Below, in pieces: positions 38,932 through 50,401 of a DNA stretch of 64,000 bases (the first letter of the stretch is position 1; the number at the start of each line of letters is the position of its first letter). Below the pieces are notes generated by a model. It saw only the letters and a list, made by a program, of their open reading frames with translations. It made no database searches and was not told where the DNA came from. The position numbers and the translations under genes are program-made. Origin of the DNA: Immundisolibacter cernigliae (GTDB lineage Bacteria; Pseudomonadota; Gammaproteobacteria; Immundisolibacterales; Immundisolibacteraceae); NCBI RefSeq assembly GCF_001697225.1, contig NZ_CP014671.1, forward strand, positions 1,798,001 through 1,862,000, read 5' to 3'.

Positions 38932-39821
38932 ACGCCGCCGCTTACGCCGACCGGCCGGCCGTGCGTCGCCACGAGCCTATGGCCCGGCACACCAGCTGGC
39001 GCGTTGGCGGTCCGGCCGACGTGTATTGCGAGCCGCACGACCTGCCCGAGCTGCAGGCTTTCCTGGCCGAACTGCCGGCCGATGTGCCGCTGCTGTGGAT
39101 CGGCCTTGGCAGCAATCTGCTGGTACGCGACGGCGGCTTTCGCGGCGCGGTGGTGTGCCTGGGCAAGGGCTTTGCGCAGATCGAAACGCTGCCCGATGGC
39201 GGACTGCGGGCCGGCGCCGGCCTGCCCTGCGCCAGGCTCGCCCAGCATTGCGGGCGCGCGGGCCTGGCCGGCGGCGAGTTCCTGGCCGGCATTCCCGGCA
39301 CCGTCGGCGGGGCGCTGGCCATGAACGCCGGCGCCCACGGCGGCGAGACCTGGCAGCGCGTCACTGCCGTGCAGACCATCGACCGTGCCGGCACGCTGCA
39401 CCGTCGCCTGCCGGAGGCTTACCGCATCGCCTACCGCAGCGTCAGCGGCCCGCCGGGCGAGGGTTTCGTGGCGGCCGAGTTCGCCTTCGAGGCCGCGCCC
39501 GTCGAACAGGTGCAGGCGGCCATCCACGCCCTGCTGCGCCGCCGCGCCGCGACCCAGCCCCTGCGACTGGCCAATGCCGGATCGGTGTTCCGCAACCCGC
39601 CGGGCGATTTCGCCGCCCGGCTGATCGAAGCGGCGGGCCTGAAGGGTCTGACCTGCGGTCGGGCGCAGGTATCCGAGCTGCATGCCAATTTCATCGTCAA
39701 CCTCGGCGGCGCCTGCGCGGCCGACATCGAAACCCTGATCGACACCGTGCAGGCGCGGGTCGAGGCCGCCAGCGGCGTGCATCTGGAGCCGGAAGTGCGC
39801 CGCGTCGGGGAGGCCAGCTGA
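38928..39821 (+). CDS. murB: UDP-N-acetylenolpyruvoylglucosamine reductase MurB
   Basis: 297 residues. [15 protein letters not shown] flavin-binding start, [38 protein letters not shown] and the C-terminal [23 protein letters not shown] with [10 protein letters not shown]. It reduces the enolpyruvyl group to lactyl using NADPH and FAD. The catalytic Ser (GSVFRNP) and Glu (LEPEVRRVG) are present. The length and compact loop resemble type II MurB. Coupled on both sides to murC and ddl. Confidence 0.95.
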   Translation: MNAAAYADRPAVRRHEPMARHTSWRVGGPADVYCEPHDLPELQAFLAELPADVPLLWIGLGSNLLVRDGGFRGAVVCLGKGFAQIETLPDGGLRAGAGLPCARLAQHCGRAGLAGGEFLAGIPGTVGGALAMNAGAHGGETWQRVTAVQTIDRAGTLHRRLPEAYRIAYRSVSGPPGEGFVAAEFAFEAAPVEQVQAAIHALLRRRAATQPLRLANAGSVFRNPPGDFAARLIEAAGLKGLTCGRAQVSELHANFIVNLGGACAADIETLIDTVQARVEAASGVHLEPEVRRVGEAS

Positions 39822-40792
39822 TGCGCGCGCCACAGAATTACGGACGGGTGGCGGTGCTCTACGGCGGCCGTTCGGCCGAGCGCGAGGTGTCGCTCAAGAG
39901 CGGCGCGGCGGCCCTGGCCGCCTTGCGGCAGGCCGGCGTGGACGCCATCGGCGTCGATGCCGCGGCGCCGGATCTGCTGGCGCAGCTGACCGCTGGCGGA
40001 TATGCACGCGCCTTCATCGCCCTGCACGGGCGCGGCGGCGAGGACGGCACCCTGCAGGGCGCGCTCGACTGGCTGGGCCTGCCCTACACCGGCTCCGGCG
40101 TGCTCGGCTCGGCACTGGCCATGGACAAGCAACGCGCCAAGCAGGTGTGGCAGGGCTGCGGCCTGCCGACTGCGCCGTTTGCGCTGGCCGGACCGGACAG
40201 CGATTGGGACGCGCTGGCGGCGCGCCTGGGCCTGCCGCTGATGGTCAAGCCCTCCCGTGAGGGCTCGAGCATCGGCATGAGCAAGGTCGAGCGCGCCGCC
40301 GACCTGCCGGCGGCCGTGGCAGCGGCGATGGCGCACGATCCGCAGGTGCTGATCGAACGGTTCATCGGCGGCGGCGAGTACACCGTCGGCATCGTCGGCA
40401 ACCGCGTGCTGCCGGCCATCAAGCTCGAGACGGATCGCGCCTTCTACGACTACGAAGCCAAGTACCTGCGCGACGACACCCGCTATCTGTGCCCGTGCGG
40501 TCTGCCGGTGGCGCAGGAACGCGCCCTGCAGCAGCTGGCGCTGGACGCGTTCGCGGCGCTGGACTGCCACGGCTGGGGCCGGGTCGACCTGCTGCTGGAC
40601 GACAGCGGCGCGCCGTACCTGATGGAGGCCAACACCGTGCCGGGCCTGACCGACCACTCGCTGGTGCCGATGGCGGCGCGCGCGGTGGGCATGGATTTCG
40701 GCCAGCTGATGCTGGCGATCCTGGACACCAGCCTGCACCAGCCGCAGGCCACGCCGCGGCTGTTGGCGGCCGGGGAGCAGGCGGATGTTTAG
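39821..40792 (+). CDS. ddl: D-alanine--D-alanine ligase
   Basis: 323 residues, ATP-grasp. VLYGGRSAEREVSLKSGAA at the N-terminus, LHGRGGEDGTLQGAL, TGSGVLGSALAMDKQRAKQ, the lid KPSREGSSIGMSKV and the metal-site MEANTVPGLTDHSLVP with Glu/Asn ligands. It makes the D-Ala-D-Ala dipeptide consumed by MurF. The usual DdlB position between murB and ftsQ. Overlaps murB by 1 base and ftsQ by 8. Confidence 0.96.
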   Translation: MRAPQNYGRVAVLYGGRSAEREVSLKSGAAALAALRQAGVDAIGVDAAAPDLLAQLTAGGYARAFIALHGRGGEDGTLQGALDWLGLPYTGSGVLGSALAMDKQRAKQVWQGCGLPTAPFALAGPDSDWDALAARLGLPLMVKPSREGSSIGMSKVERAADLPAAVAAAMAHDPQVLIERFIGGGEYTVGIVGNRVLPAIKLETDRAFYDYEAKYLRDDTRYLCPCGLPVAQERALQQLALDAFAALDCHGWGRVDLLLDDSGAPYLMEANTVPGLTDHSLVPMAARAVGMDFGQLMLAILDTSLHQPQATPRLLAAGEQADV

Positions 40793-41666
40793 GGCACCGC
40801 CTCCGCCGCGCCCGCTGTACCAGTCCATCGGTGCGGCCTCGCTGCCGCGTCACGCCGCCCGGCCGCAGCGGCGCGGCGCCCGCCTGCGCCCACCGACGCT
40901 GCGCGAGCAGGCGGCGGCGTGGCTGGCGACGGCGCGCCAGATCGGGCGCTGGGCGTGGCGCTTGGGTCTTGCCGCGTTGCTGCTGGCGGCGGCGGTCGGT
41001 GGCGCCCGGGGCCTGGCGTGGGTCACCGACCCGGCGCGTTTTCCGCTGACCACGGTGGAGATCACCGGCGATCTGGATCACGTCGATCGCAAGGCGCTGG
41101 AACAGCGCCTGCTGCCGGCCGCCGCGGGTGGCTTCTTCAGCGTGGACGTGGCGGCCGTGGCCGAGGCTGCGCGGCGTCAGCCGTGGGTCAAGCGCGCCCT
41201 GGTGCGCCGCGTATGGCCGGACAAACTGGTGGTGGAAATCGTCGGCCACCGGGCCATCGCCCGCTGGGGTGACGGCGGCCTGCTCAGCGACAGCGGCGAG
41301 GTCTTCGCAGTCGCAGGACCGCTGCCGGACGCCCTGCCCCTGCTCAGCGGCCCTGGCGGCGCACGGCCGCAGCGGGTGTTTGCCGACTACCAGCGCTTCT
41401 GTCGCCTGCTGGAAGGCTTGCCGCCGGTGCGCGAGGTGCGTCAGGAGGCCCGCGGCGCCTGGCACATCGGGCTTGCCAACGGAATGACCATCACCGCCGG
41501 CCGCAAGGATGTGGCCGGCCGCCTGAAGCGCTTCGCGGCCGTCTACCGCAGCCGCCTGGCCGGCGTTGCACCGCCGCTGGAAAGCGTGGACCTGCGCTAC
41601 AGCGACGGCTTTGCGGTGCGCTTCAAACCGCCCTCCGAACCCGACCGCAAGGTCATGGATTTATGA
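40785..41666 (+). CDS. ftsQ: Cell division protein FtsQ
   Basis: 293 residues. An unusually proline/arginine-rich cytoplasmic tail of about 55 residues, one membrane helix ([21 protein letters not shown], about 60-80), then the POTRA domain beginning [16 protein letters not shown] and a beta domain with [19 protein letters not shown]. It recruits FtsL/FtsB to the divisome. Overlaps ddl by 8 bases and ftsA by 4 bases. Confidence 0.94.
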   Translation: MFRAPPPPRPLYQSIGAASLPRHAARPQRRGARLRPPTLREQAAAWLATARQIGRWAWRLGLAALLLAAAVGGARGLAWVTDPARFPLTTVEITGDLDHVDRKALEQRLLPAAAGGFFSVDVAAVAEAARRQPWVKRALVRRVWPDKLVVEIVGHRAIARWGDGGLLSDSGEVFAVAGPLPDALPLLSGPGGARPQRVFADYQRFCRLLEGLPPVREVRQEARGAWHIGLANGMTITAGRKDVAGRLKRFAAVYRSRLAGVAPPLESVDLRYSDGFAVRFKPPSEPDRKVMDL

Positions 41667-42898
41667 GCAAGAAACAGGACAAGCGGCTGATCGCCGGCAT
41701 GGACATCGGCACCTCCAAGATCGTCACCCTGGTCGGCGAGGTGACGCCCGAGGGGGCGCTCGAAATCATCGGCCTGGGCACGCACCCGTCGCGCGGGCTC
41801 AAGAAAGGCGTGGTGGTGAACATCGAGTCGACGGTCGCCTCCATGCAGCGGGCGGTCGAGGAAGCCGAGCTGATGGCCGGCTGCCAGATTCATTCGGTCT
41901 ATGCCGGCATCGCCGGCAGTCACATCCGCAGCATCAACTCGAACGGCATCGTCGCCATCCGCGACCGGGAAGTCACGCAGGCCGACGTGGACCGGGTGCT
42001 GGACGCCGCCAAGGCGGTGGCCATCCCCATGGACCAGCGCATCGTGCACGTGCTGCCGCAGGAGTTCGTGATCGACGAGCAGGAGGGCATCCGCCAGCCG
42101 GTGGGAATGTCCGGCGTGCGCCTGGAGGCGCGCGTGCACATCGTCACCGCCGCTGTCAGCGCCATGCAGAACATCGTCAAGTGCGTGCGCCGCTGCGGCC
42201 TGGAAGTGGACGAGCTGGTGCTCGAGCAGGTCGCCTCCAGCCATTCGGTGCTGACCGACGACGAGATGGAACTGGGCGTGTGCCTCGTCGACATCGGCGG
42301 CGGCACCACCGACATCGCGGTGTTCATCGGCGGGTCGATCGCGCACACGGCGGTGATTCCGATTGCCGGCGATCAGGTCACCAACGACATCGCCGTGGCG
42401 CTGCGCACACCGACCCAGTTCGCCGAGGAAATCAAGGTCAGGTACGCCTGCGCGCTGCGCCAGCTGGCCGGCGCCGACGACACCATCGAGGTACCCAGCG
42501 TCGGCGACCGGGCGCCGCGGCGCCTGTCGCGCCAGACGCTGGCCGAGGTGGTCGAGCCGCGCTACGAGGAGCTGCTGCGCCTGGTGCAGGCCGAACTGCG
42601 GCGCAGCGGCTTTCAGGACCTGATCGCCGCCGGCGTGGTGCTGACCGGCGGCAGCTCCAAGATGGAAGGCGTGATCGACCTGGCAGAGGAAATCTTTCAC
42701 ACGCCGGTGCGGCTGGGTCTGCCGCACCGGGTCAGTGGGCTGGTGGACGTGGTGCGAAATCCGATCCACGCCACCGGCGTCGGACTGCTGCTGTACGCGC
42801 TCGAACAGCGCGCCACGCAGGAGCCGTCGCGGCGCAGTTTGAGCAGTTTCAACGGTATTTGGGCGAAGGTCAAAACCTGGTTTCAGGGGGGCGTATGA
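41663..42898 (+). CDS. ftsA: Cell division protein FtsA
   Basis: 411 residues, actin-like ATPase. Phosphate-1 loop [17 protein letters not shown], phosphate-2 [13 protein letters not shown] near residue 210, adenosine loop [13 protein letters not shown]. The C-terminal amphipathic helix ([15 protein letters not shown]) is the membrane-targeting sequence. It tethers FtsZ to the membrane. The stop overlaps an ATG at 42895 that is in frame with ftsZ. Confidence 0.97.
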   Translation: MSKKQDKRLIAGMDIGTSKIVTLVGEVTPEGALEIIGLGTHPSRGLKKGVVVNIESTVASMQRAVEEAELMAGCQIHSVYAGIAGSHIRSINSNGIVAIRDREVTQADVDRVLDAAKAVAIPMDQRIVHVLPQEFVIDEQEGIRQPVGMSGVRLEARVHIVTAAVSAMQNIVKCVRRCGLEVDELVLEQVASSHSVLTDDEMELGVCLVDIGGGTTDIAVFIGGSIAHTAVIPIAGDQVTNDIAVALRTPTQFAEEIKVRYACALRQLAGADDTIEVPSVGDRAPRRLSRQTLAEVVEPRYEELLRLVQAELRRSGFQDLIAAGVVLTGGSSKMEGVIDLAEEIFHTPVRLGLPHRVSGLVDVVRNPIHATGVGLLLYALEQRATQEPSRRSLSSFNGIWAKVKTWFQGGV

Positions 42899-43014
42899 CG
42901 ATTCTGGGCGACAGAGGCAAGGGCAAAGGCAGGGGCGAGGCACGCGACACGATTCTTGGCCGGGGACCGGGCGGTTCCCGCGGTAAGCTACTGGACACCG
43001 GGGGCAGCACGAAC

Positions 43015-44172
43015 ATGTTTGAACTTATGGAACCAACCGAACAGAACGCCATCATCAAGGTCATCGGCGTGGGTGGCGGGGGCGGCAACGCCATCGAACA
43101 CATGCTGCAGCAGCAGATCGACGGCGTGGAATTCATCGTCGCCAACACCGACGCGCAGGTGCTCGGGCGCACGTCTGCACGGACCGTGCTGCAACTGGGT
43201 ACCGGCCTGACCAAGGGCCTTGGCGCCGGCGCCAACCCGGCCATCGGCGCGCAGGCGGCGATGGAAGACAAGGAACGCATCGCCGACGCGCTCGACGGCG
43301 CCGACATGGTGTTCATCACCGCCGGCATGGGTGGCGGCACCGGCACCGGCGCGGCGCCGATCATCGCGCAGATCGCGCGTGAGCTGGGCATCCTGACGGT
43401 GGCGGTGGTGACCAAACCGTTCGGCTTCGAGGGCCGCAAGCGCCTCGACATCGCCAACGAGGGCATCGCGGCGCTGGGCAAGCACGTCGACTCGCTGATC
43501 ATCATCCCGAACGACAAGCTGATCACCGAACTGGACCGCAACTTCCGCCTGACCGAGGCCTTCAAGGCCGCCAATCAGGTGCTGCAAGGCGCCGTGCAGG
43601 GGATTGCCGAGCTGATCACCCGGCCGGGTCTGATCAACGTCGACTTTGCCGACGTGCGCACCGTGATGTCCGAGATGGGCATGGCCATGATGGGCTCGTC
43701 CAGCGCCAGCGGCGACGGGCGGGCGCGGATGGCCGCCGAGGCGGCCGTCAGCAGCCCGCTGCTGGAAGACATCAACCTGTCCGGTGCGCGCGGCATCCTG
43801 GTCAACATCACCGCCGGTCCGGACATGTCGATCGGCGAATTCGAGGAAGTCGGCAACGTGGTGCGGGAACTGGCCTCGGCCGACGCCTGCGTGGTGATCG
43901 GCACCGTGATCGATCCGGACCTGAGCGACGAGATGCGCGTCACGGTGGTCGCCACGGGCCTTGATCGCAAGCCCGCGCGCACGACCCAGGAACGCCCGCT
44001 GGAGCGCCCGATGGAGGTGGTGCGTGCTGCCACCGGCACCGATCCGTACAAGCGTTACGAGCAGCCGACCGTGATTCGGCAGGAACGCAAGCGTGACCCG
44101 GTGCAGGCGTTTCGCGACAGCGACATGGAGTATCTGGAAATCCCGGCCTTCCTGCGCCGACAGGCCGACTGA
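43015..44172 (+). CDS. ftsZ: Cell division GTPase FtsZ
   Basis: 385 residues from ATG 43015, where family homology begins (MFELMEP). GTP-binding [13 protein letters not shown], the tubulin signature GGGTGTG at 106-112, the T7 loop [11 protein letters not shown] and the C-terminal peptide [16 protein letters not shown], which binds FtsA and ZipA. It polymerises into the Z-ring. An in-frame ATG at 42895, overlapping the ftsA stop and preceded by AGGGGGG, would add a 40-residue Gly/Arg/Lys-rich extension with no intervening stop; which start is used is open. Confidence 0.97.
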   Translation: MFELMEPTEQNAIIKVIGVGGGGGNAIEHMLQQQIDGVEFIVANTDAQVLGRTSARTVLQLGTGLTKGLGAGANPAIGAQAAMEDKERIADALDGADMVFITAGMGGGTGTGAAPIIAQIARELGILTVAVVTKPFGFEGRKRLDIANEGIAALGKHVDSLIIIPNDKLITELDRNFRLTEAFKAANQVLQGAVQGIAELITRPGLINVDFADVRTVMSEMGMAMMGSSSASGDGRARMAAEAAVSSPLLEDINLSGARGILVNITAGPDMSIGEFEEVGNVVRELASADACVVIGTVIDPDLSDEMRVTVVATGLDRKPARTTQERPLERPMEVVRAATGTDPYKRYEQPTVIRQERKRDPVQAFRDSDMEYLEIPAFLRRQAD

Positions 44173-44264
44173 CTGCGCGGCCGGGCTGTCGGCCAGCGAT
44201 GTAGACTGTGTTACCGGCGCGTGACTGGCGCCGGTGTCACCCCATTCCCAGGACCGGCGACGAC

Positions 44265-45176
44265 GTGATCAGGCAACGCACCCTCAAGAACAGCATCCGC
44301 GCCACCGGAGTCGGCCTGCATACCGGGGCGAGGGTTCAACTGGCCCTGCATCCGGCGCCGGTCGATAGCGGCATTCGTTTCCGGCGTGTCGATCTGAATC
44401 CGCCGGTGATCATTCCGGCGCGCGCCGACACAGTCGGCGACACCCGCCTGTCGACCACGCTGGAATCCGGCGGTGCGCGGGTTGGCACAGTCGAGCACCT
44501 GCTGTCGGCCCTGGCGGGGCTGGGTATCGATAACGCCCTGATTGATGTCGATGCTCCGGAAGTGCCGATCATGGATGGCTCGGCCGGACCGTTCGTGTTC
44601 CTCATCCAGTCGGCGGGCATCTGCGAGCAGGACGCCCCGAAATCGTTCCTGCGGGTGCTGCGATCCATCGAGGCGCTCGACGCTGACCGCTGGGTACGTC
44701 TGGACCCCTACGAGGGTTTTCGGGTCAGCTTCGAGATCGAGTTCAGCCATCCGGCCTTCGACGCCAAGCCGGCGCAGGCCCTGGTCGATTTTTCGTCGAC
44801 GGCCTTTCTGCGCGAGATCAGCCGCGCCCGTACCTTTGGTTTCATGCATGAGATCGAGGCCCTGCGCGCCCAGGGGCTGGTGCAGGGCGGCAGCATGAAG
44901 AACGCCGTGGTGGTCGACGGGACACGCATCCTGAACGAGGACGGGCTGCGGTATAGGGACGAATTCGTCAAGCACAAGGTTCTGGACGCGATCGGCGACC
45001 TGTACCTGCTCGGCTGCAGCCTGATCGGCGCCTTCTCCGGCTACAAGTCGGGTCATGCGCTGAACAACAGGCTACTGCGCGCGCTGCTGGCCGACGCTGC
45101 CAATTACGAGATCGTCACCTTCGACTCTGCGCAGGATCTGCCGATTTCCTACATCGAGGCCGCGGCCGCCGCCTGA
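44265..45176 (+). CDS. lpxC: UDP-3-O-acyl-N-acetylglucosamine deacetylase LpxC
   Basis: 303 residues (305 in E. coli). [20 protein letters not shown] at the N-terminus, [32 protein letters not shown] with the zinc-binding first His, [30 protein letters not shown] with the second His and Asp, and GHALNN with the catalytic His. It commits UDP-acyl-GlcNAc to lipid A. GTG 44265 was chosen because it aligns with the family start; the frame is open further upstream to 44208. The gap after ftsZ is 92 bases. Confidence 0.96.
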   Translation: MIRQRTLKNSIRATGVGLHTGARVQLALHPAPVDSGIRFRRVDLNPPVIIPARADTVGDTRLSTTLESGGARVGTVEHLLSALAGLGIDNALIDVDAPEVPIMDGSAGPFVFLIQSAGICEQDAPKSFLRVLRSIEALDADRWVRLDPYEGFRVSFEIEFSHPAFDAKPAQALVDFSSTAFLREISRARTFGFMHEIEALRAQGLVQGGSMKNAVVVDGTRILNEDGLRYRDEFVKHKVLDAIGDLYLLGCSLIGAFSGYKSGHALNNRLLRALLADAANYEIVTFDSAQDLPISYIEAAAAA

Positions 45177-45184
45177 ACTGATGC

Positions 45185-45205
45185 GGGCGCCGGATTCGGG
45201 CGCCC
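45185..45205. terminator. Hairpin between convergent lpxC and the DsbA-like gene
   Basis: GGGCGCC (45185-45191) pairs with GGCGCCC (45199-45205) around a 7-base loop. There is no clear T-run on either strand, so termination here is plausible but weakly supported. Confidence 0.4.
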
Positions 45206-45220
45206 CACAGGCGCGCTGGC

Positions 45221-45898
45221 CTAGAACCGCCCGGTCTGCCGGGCGCGGGCCAGATCCGCGTACCAGGCATCCAGCCGTTCGGCGGTGATGCGATACCCGA
45301 AGGTCGACCACGGATCGCCATGCAGTTGGGCTCGTCCATCGGCGATCAGGATCGGCACCCGCACCACGCCGTAGGCCTTGGCAAGGCCAAGGTCCATCCC
45401 GATTTCGATGTCCCGCTGCGAATCCTCGAAATCGCGCAGCCAGGCGTTCACGTCCAGACCCACGTCCCGCGCACAGCGGGTCAGCACATCCGGATCGGCG
45501 ACGTTGTCGCAGTCGCTCAGGTGGGCCTGCTGCGCCCGATCGAAATAATCCCAGTGGCCCTGCTGGCCAGCCTGTTTTTCGGCCGCCTTGCAGCCACGTT
45601 GCGCCGGCATCGAGTACGGGTAATCGAAATCGCGGCTCATCATCAGCTCCGGCCGGATGCGGTGCTCGTGCTCGACCCGCACCGCGTCGCCCCAGTGCTG
45701 CAGCACGATTTCGTGTTTTGCGGCCTTCGGATCCGGAAACAAACGCGTGAACAAGGTGCGGTCTGTACCCAGCGGCCAGGCGCGATGAATCACCTCCACC
45801 TGAGGATGGGCCGACACAAATGTCCGCAGCCGCTCGGAAGCGTTGAAACACCAGCATGACAGGACGTCATGGAAAAACTCGATCCGCATCGCAAGCAT
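45221..45898 (-). CDS. DsbA/FrnE-like thioredoxin-fold oxidoreductase
   Basis: 225 residues, cytoplasmic (no signal). FFHDVLSCWCFNASERL near residue 8 is the position of the usual CPWC active site, but here it reads SCWC, a Cys-Trp-Cys arrangement with Ser in place of the first Cys. The cis-Pro loop YGVVRVPILI and FrnE-like helical insert are present. Function is likely thiol-disulfide exchange or glutathione-linked isomerisation. ATG 45898 has AGGAG six bases upstream; a second ATG lies 9 bases on. Confidence 0.8.
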   Translation of the reverse strand: MLAMRIEFFHDVLSCWCFNASERLRTFVSAHPQVEVIHRAWPLGTDRTLFTRLFPDPKAAKHEIVLQHWGDAVRVEHEHRIRPELMMSRDFDYPYSMPAQRGCKAAEKQAGQQGHWDYFDRAQQAHLSDCDNVADPDVLTRCARDVGLDVNAWLRDFEDSQRDIEIGMDLGLAKAYGVVRVPILIADGRAQLHGDPWSTFGYRITAERLDAWYADLARARQTGRF

Positions 45899-45994
45899 CG
45901 AAGGCTCCTTCGGGTCGCCGGGCTGAAGATGCCGGTGATAGTGGCCCCCTGAGCCGCTGCGCACAAGAACTGTGGAGTCAGGCCACACCCGCGG

Positions 45995-46023
45995 TTGAGG
46001 CATTACCCCCAGCCGCATACAAT
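45995..46023 (+). promoter_or_regulatory. Sigma-70 promoter of infA
   Basis: TTGAGG (45995-46000) and TACAAT (46018-46023) are separated by 17 bases. Transcription would begin near 46030, 26 bases before the infA ATG. Confidence 0.75.
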
Positions 46024-46055
46024 CCGGCGTTTACCGAAAGGCTGTCGAGAACTGA

Positions 46056-46274
46056 ATGGCAAAGGAAGAAGGCATTGAAATGCAGGGGACGGTGGTGGAA
46101 ACCCTGCCGAACACGACCTTTCGTGTGCGATTGGAGAACGGCCACGTCGTCACCGCCCACATCTCCGGAAAAATGCGCAAGCACTACATCCGCATCCTCA
46201 CCGGCGATCAGGTGACCGTATCGCTGACGCCCTACGACCTGAGCAAGGGCCGCATCACCTACCGGGCGCGCTGA
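46056..46274 (+). CDS. infA: Translation initiation factor IF-1
   Basis: 72 residues, the family's standard length. An OB-fold (S1-like) with [22 protein letters not shown] and [19 protein letters not shown]. It binds the 30S A site during initiation with IF-2 and IF-3. Its location convergent to clpA is as in E. coli. A good promoter lies just upstream (45995-46023). Confidence 0.98.
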   Translation: MAKEEGIEMQGTVVETLPNTTFRVRLENGHVVTAHISGKMRKHYIRILTGDQVTVSLTPYDLSKGRITYRAR

Positions 46275-46330
46275 CCAGCCTCAGCCGGTCCCACACCCGC
46301 ATACGCCGAACGCCTGCGTTCCGGCCCAGC

Positions 46331-46353
46331 AAAATGGCCGGCGCATACCGGCC
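46331..46353 (-). terminator. Terminator after clpA
   Basis: GGCCGG (46336-46341) pairs with CCGGCC (46348-46353) around a 6-base loop. On the minus strand the stem is followed by ATTTTG, a short U-tract, 12 bases beyond the clpA stop. Confidence 0.55.
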
Positions 46354-46364
46354 GCCAAACGCCG

Positions 46365-48647
<2,283 letters not shown>

Positions 48648-48648
48648 G

Positions 48649-48969
48649 TCAGGCTACTTCCATATCGCATTGCAGGGGATGTTCGTTCTCGCGTGAGTAC
48701 TGCACAACCTGTGCCACTTTGGTCTCCGCAATCTCGCGTGTATAGACGCCACAGACGCCCTTGCCGCGGGTGTGGACGTGCAGCATGACCTGCGTGGCGC
48801 GCTCGCGGTCCAGGCCGAAGAAGCGCTCCAGCACGTGCACCACAAACTCCATCGGCGTGTAGTCGTCGTTGAGCAACACCACCGTGTACAGCGGTGGCTG
48901 GGCCACTTTGGGCTTGGCTTCGCGGACGTCGAGTGCGCCGTCGTTGCCGCGTCGTTCCCCGTTACTCAT
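48649..48969 (-). CDS. clpS: ClpA adaptor protein ClpS
   Basis: 106 residues. [42 protein letters not shown] contains the N-degron pocket residues (Asn-Asp-Asp, His). It delivers N-end-rule substrates to ClpA. The flexible N-terminal tail (about 25 residues) is as usual. Only one base separates it from clpA. Confidence 0.97.
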   Translation of the reverse strand: MSNGERRGNDGALDVREAKPKVAQPPLYTVVLLNDDYTPMEFVVHVLERFFGLDRERATQVMLHVHTRGKGVCGVYTREIAETKVAQVVQYSRENEHPLQCDMEVA

Positions 48970-49110
48970 TCGAAATCACTGCCACGTATTGCAGCGGATG
49001 GCGCCGCCACGCTGTTATCGCCCCGGCTGCGCCGCCGACACGGCAGCACGTTTCGAAAATGGGCCTCGACGCAATGCTGAAGTCGCGCCTGCGCCTTGTC
49101 AACACAGCGT

Positions 49111-49146
49111 TTGAAAGCCTTGTCAAGGAAAATATGGTGCTAGACT
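49111..49146 (+). promoter_or_regulatory. Candidate argD promoter
   Basis: Two overlapping solutions: TTGAAA (49111-49116) with TATGGT (49133-49138), spacer 16; or TTGTCA (49120-49125) with extended TGCTAGACT (TAGACT at 49141-49146), spacer 15. CCTTGTCAA is directly repeated at 49094 and 49118. Initiation would fall near 49145-49153, before a hairpin. Confidence 0.5.
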
Positions 49147-49160
49147 TTTGGTTTCTCAAG

Positions 49161-49184
49161 ACAGCCGCTTTGTCGGCTGTTTTT
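49161..49184 (+). terminator. Intrinsic-terminator-like hairpin in the argD leader
   Basis: ACAGCCG (49161-49167) pairs with CGGCTGT (49174-49180) around loop CTTTGT, followed directly by TTTTT. It lies between the candidate promoter and the argD ATG at 49203, where it could attenuate argD or end a short transcript. Confidence 0.65.
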
Positions 49185-49202
49185 GCTTTCTGGGGTAGTG
49201 AA

Positions 49203-50390
49203 ATGTCTGGCCAGGATGCGGCCCTGATGGCCACCTATGCTCGCCAGCCGGTGGCGTTCGACCGCGGCGCCGGCGTCTGGTTGTGGGACACGCACGGCGA
49301 GCGCTATCTGGACGCCCTGTCCGGCATTGCGGTGTGTGGACTCGGGCACGCCCATCCGGAAGTGGCGCGGGCCATCGCCGAGCAGGCCGCCACTTTGGTG
49401 CATACCTCAAACCTCTACCAGGTGCCGCTTCAGGCACGACTGGCCGAGCGCCTGACCGCGCTGTCCGGAATGCAGCAGGCATTCTTTTGCAATTCCGGCG
49501 CCGAGGCCAACGAAGCGGCGATCAAGATCGCCCGCAAATATGGGCACGCACGCGGCGTAGCCGTGCCGACGGTCGTGGTGGCCGACGGCAGTTTCCACGG
49601 CCGCACGCTGGCCACGCTGAGCGCCACCGGCAGCCGCAAGGTGCAGGCCGGCTTCGAGCCGCTGGTGCAGGGTTTCACCCGCGTGCCGTATGACGATCTG
49701 GACGCGCTGCGCCGGGTGGCCGAGCACCAGCGCGATGTGGTGGCAGTACTGCTCGAACCGGTGCAGGGCGAAGGCGGCATCCGTCTGCCGTCGGCCGACT
49801 ATCTGGCCGGCGTGCGCGCCCTGTGCGATCAGCATGACTGGCTGCTGATGCTGGACGAAATCCAGACCGGCATGGCGCGCAGCGGCCGCTGGTTCGCCTT
49901 TCAGCACACCGGCATCCGGCCGGATGTGATGACCTTGGCCAAGGGCCTGGGCAATGGCGTGCCGATCGGTGCCTGCCTGGCCGGCGGCAAGGCCGCCGAC
50001 GTGCTGCAGGCGGGCAATCACGGCAGCACCTTCGGCGGCAACCCGCTGGCCTGCCGGGCAGCGCTGACCACGCTGGACATCATCGAACGCGACGGGCTTG
50101 CCCAGCGCGCTGCGCAGTTGGGCGCGTATTTGCTTCAGGCACTGCGCGAGCGGCTGGCCGCTTGTCCCGGGGTGGTCGAGGTGCGCGGCCTGGGGCTGCT
50201 GATCGGCATCGAGCTCGACCGACCATGCGCCGCACTGGTGCGACAGGCGCTCGAAAAACACCTGCTGATCAATGTCACCGCCGAGCGGGTGGTGCGCCTG
50301 CTGCCGCCGCTGGTGATGAGCGACGACGAGGCTGAGCTGCTGCTGGACACCCTGTGCCCGCTGATCGTCGAGTTCTGTGCTGAGAATTGA
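49203..50390 (+). CDS. argD: Acetylornithine aminotransferase ArgD
   Basis: 395 residues, class III PLP aminotransferase. FFCNSGAEANEAAIKIARKY near residue 95, SFHGRT, LEPVQGEGGI, MLDEIQTGMARSGRWFAFQH and the PLP-binding lysine in TLAKGLGNGVPIG near residue 245. It transfers an amino group from glutamate to N-acetylglutamate semialdehyde in arginine synthesis. It is followed after 11 bases by argF, which supports argD over ornithine or GABA aminotransferase. Start ATG 49203 is where homology begins. Confidence 0.95.
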   Translation: MSGQDAALMATYARQPVAFDRGAGVWLWDTHGERYLDALSGIAVCGLGHAHPEVARAIAEQAATLVHTSNLYQVPLQARLAERLTALSGMQQAFFCNSGAEANEAAIKIARKYGHARGVAVPTVVVADGSFHGRTLATLSATGSRKVQAGFEPLVQGFTRVPYDDLDALRRVAEHQRDVVAVLLEPVQGEGGIRLPSADYLAGVRALCDQHDWLLMLDEIQTGMARSGRWFAFQHTGIRPDVMTLAKGLGNGVPIGACLAGGKAADVLQAGNHGSTFGGNPLACRAALTTLDIIERDGLAQRAAQLGAYLLQALRERLAACPGVVEVRGLGLLIGIELDRPCAALVRQALEKHLLINVTAERVVRLLPPLVMSDDEAELLLDTLCPLIVEFCAEN

Positions 50391-50401
50391 GAAGCTTCGT
50401 C

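Noticed and set aside
42899-43014. Separate promoter for ftsZ in the ftsA-ftsZ gap
   Set aside because: The best pair, TTGGCC and TAAGCT, has a 22-base spacer, too long for sigma-70.
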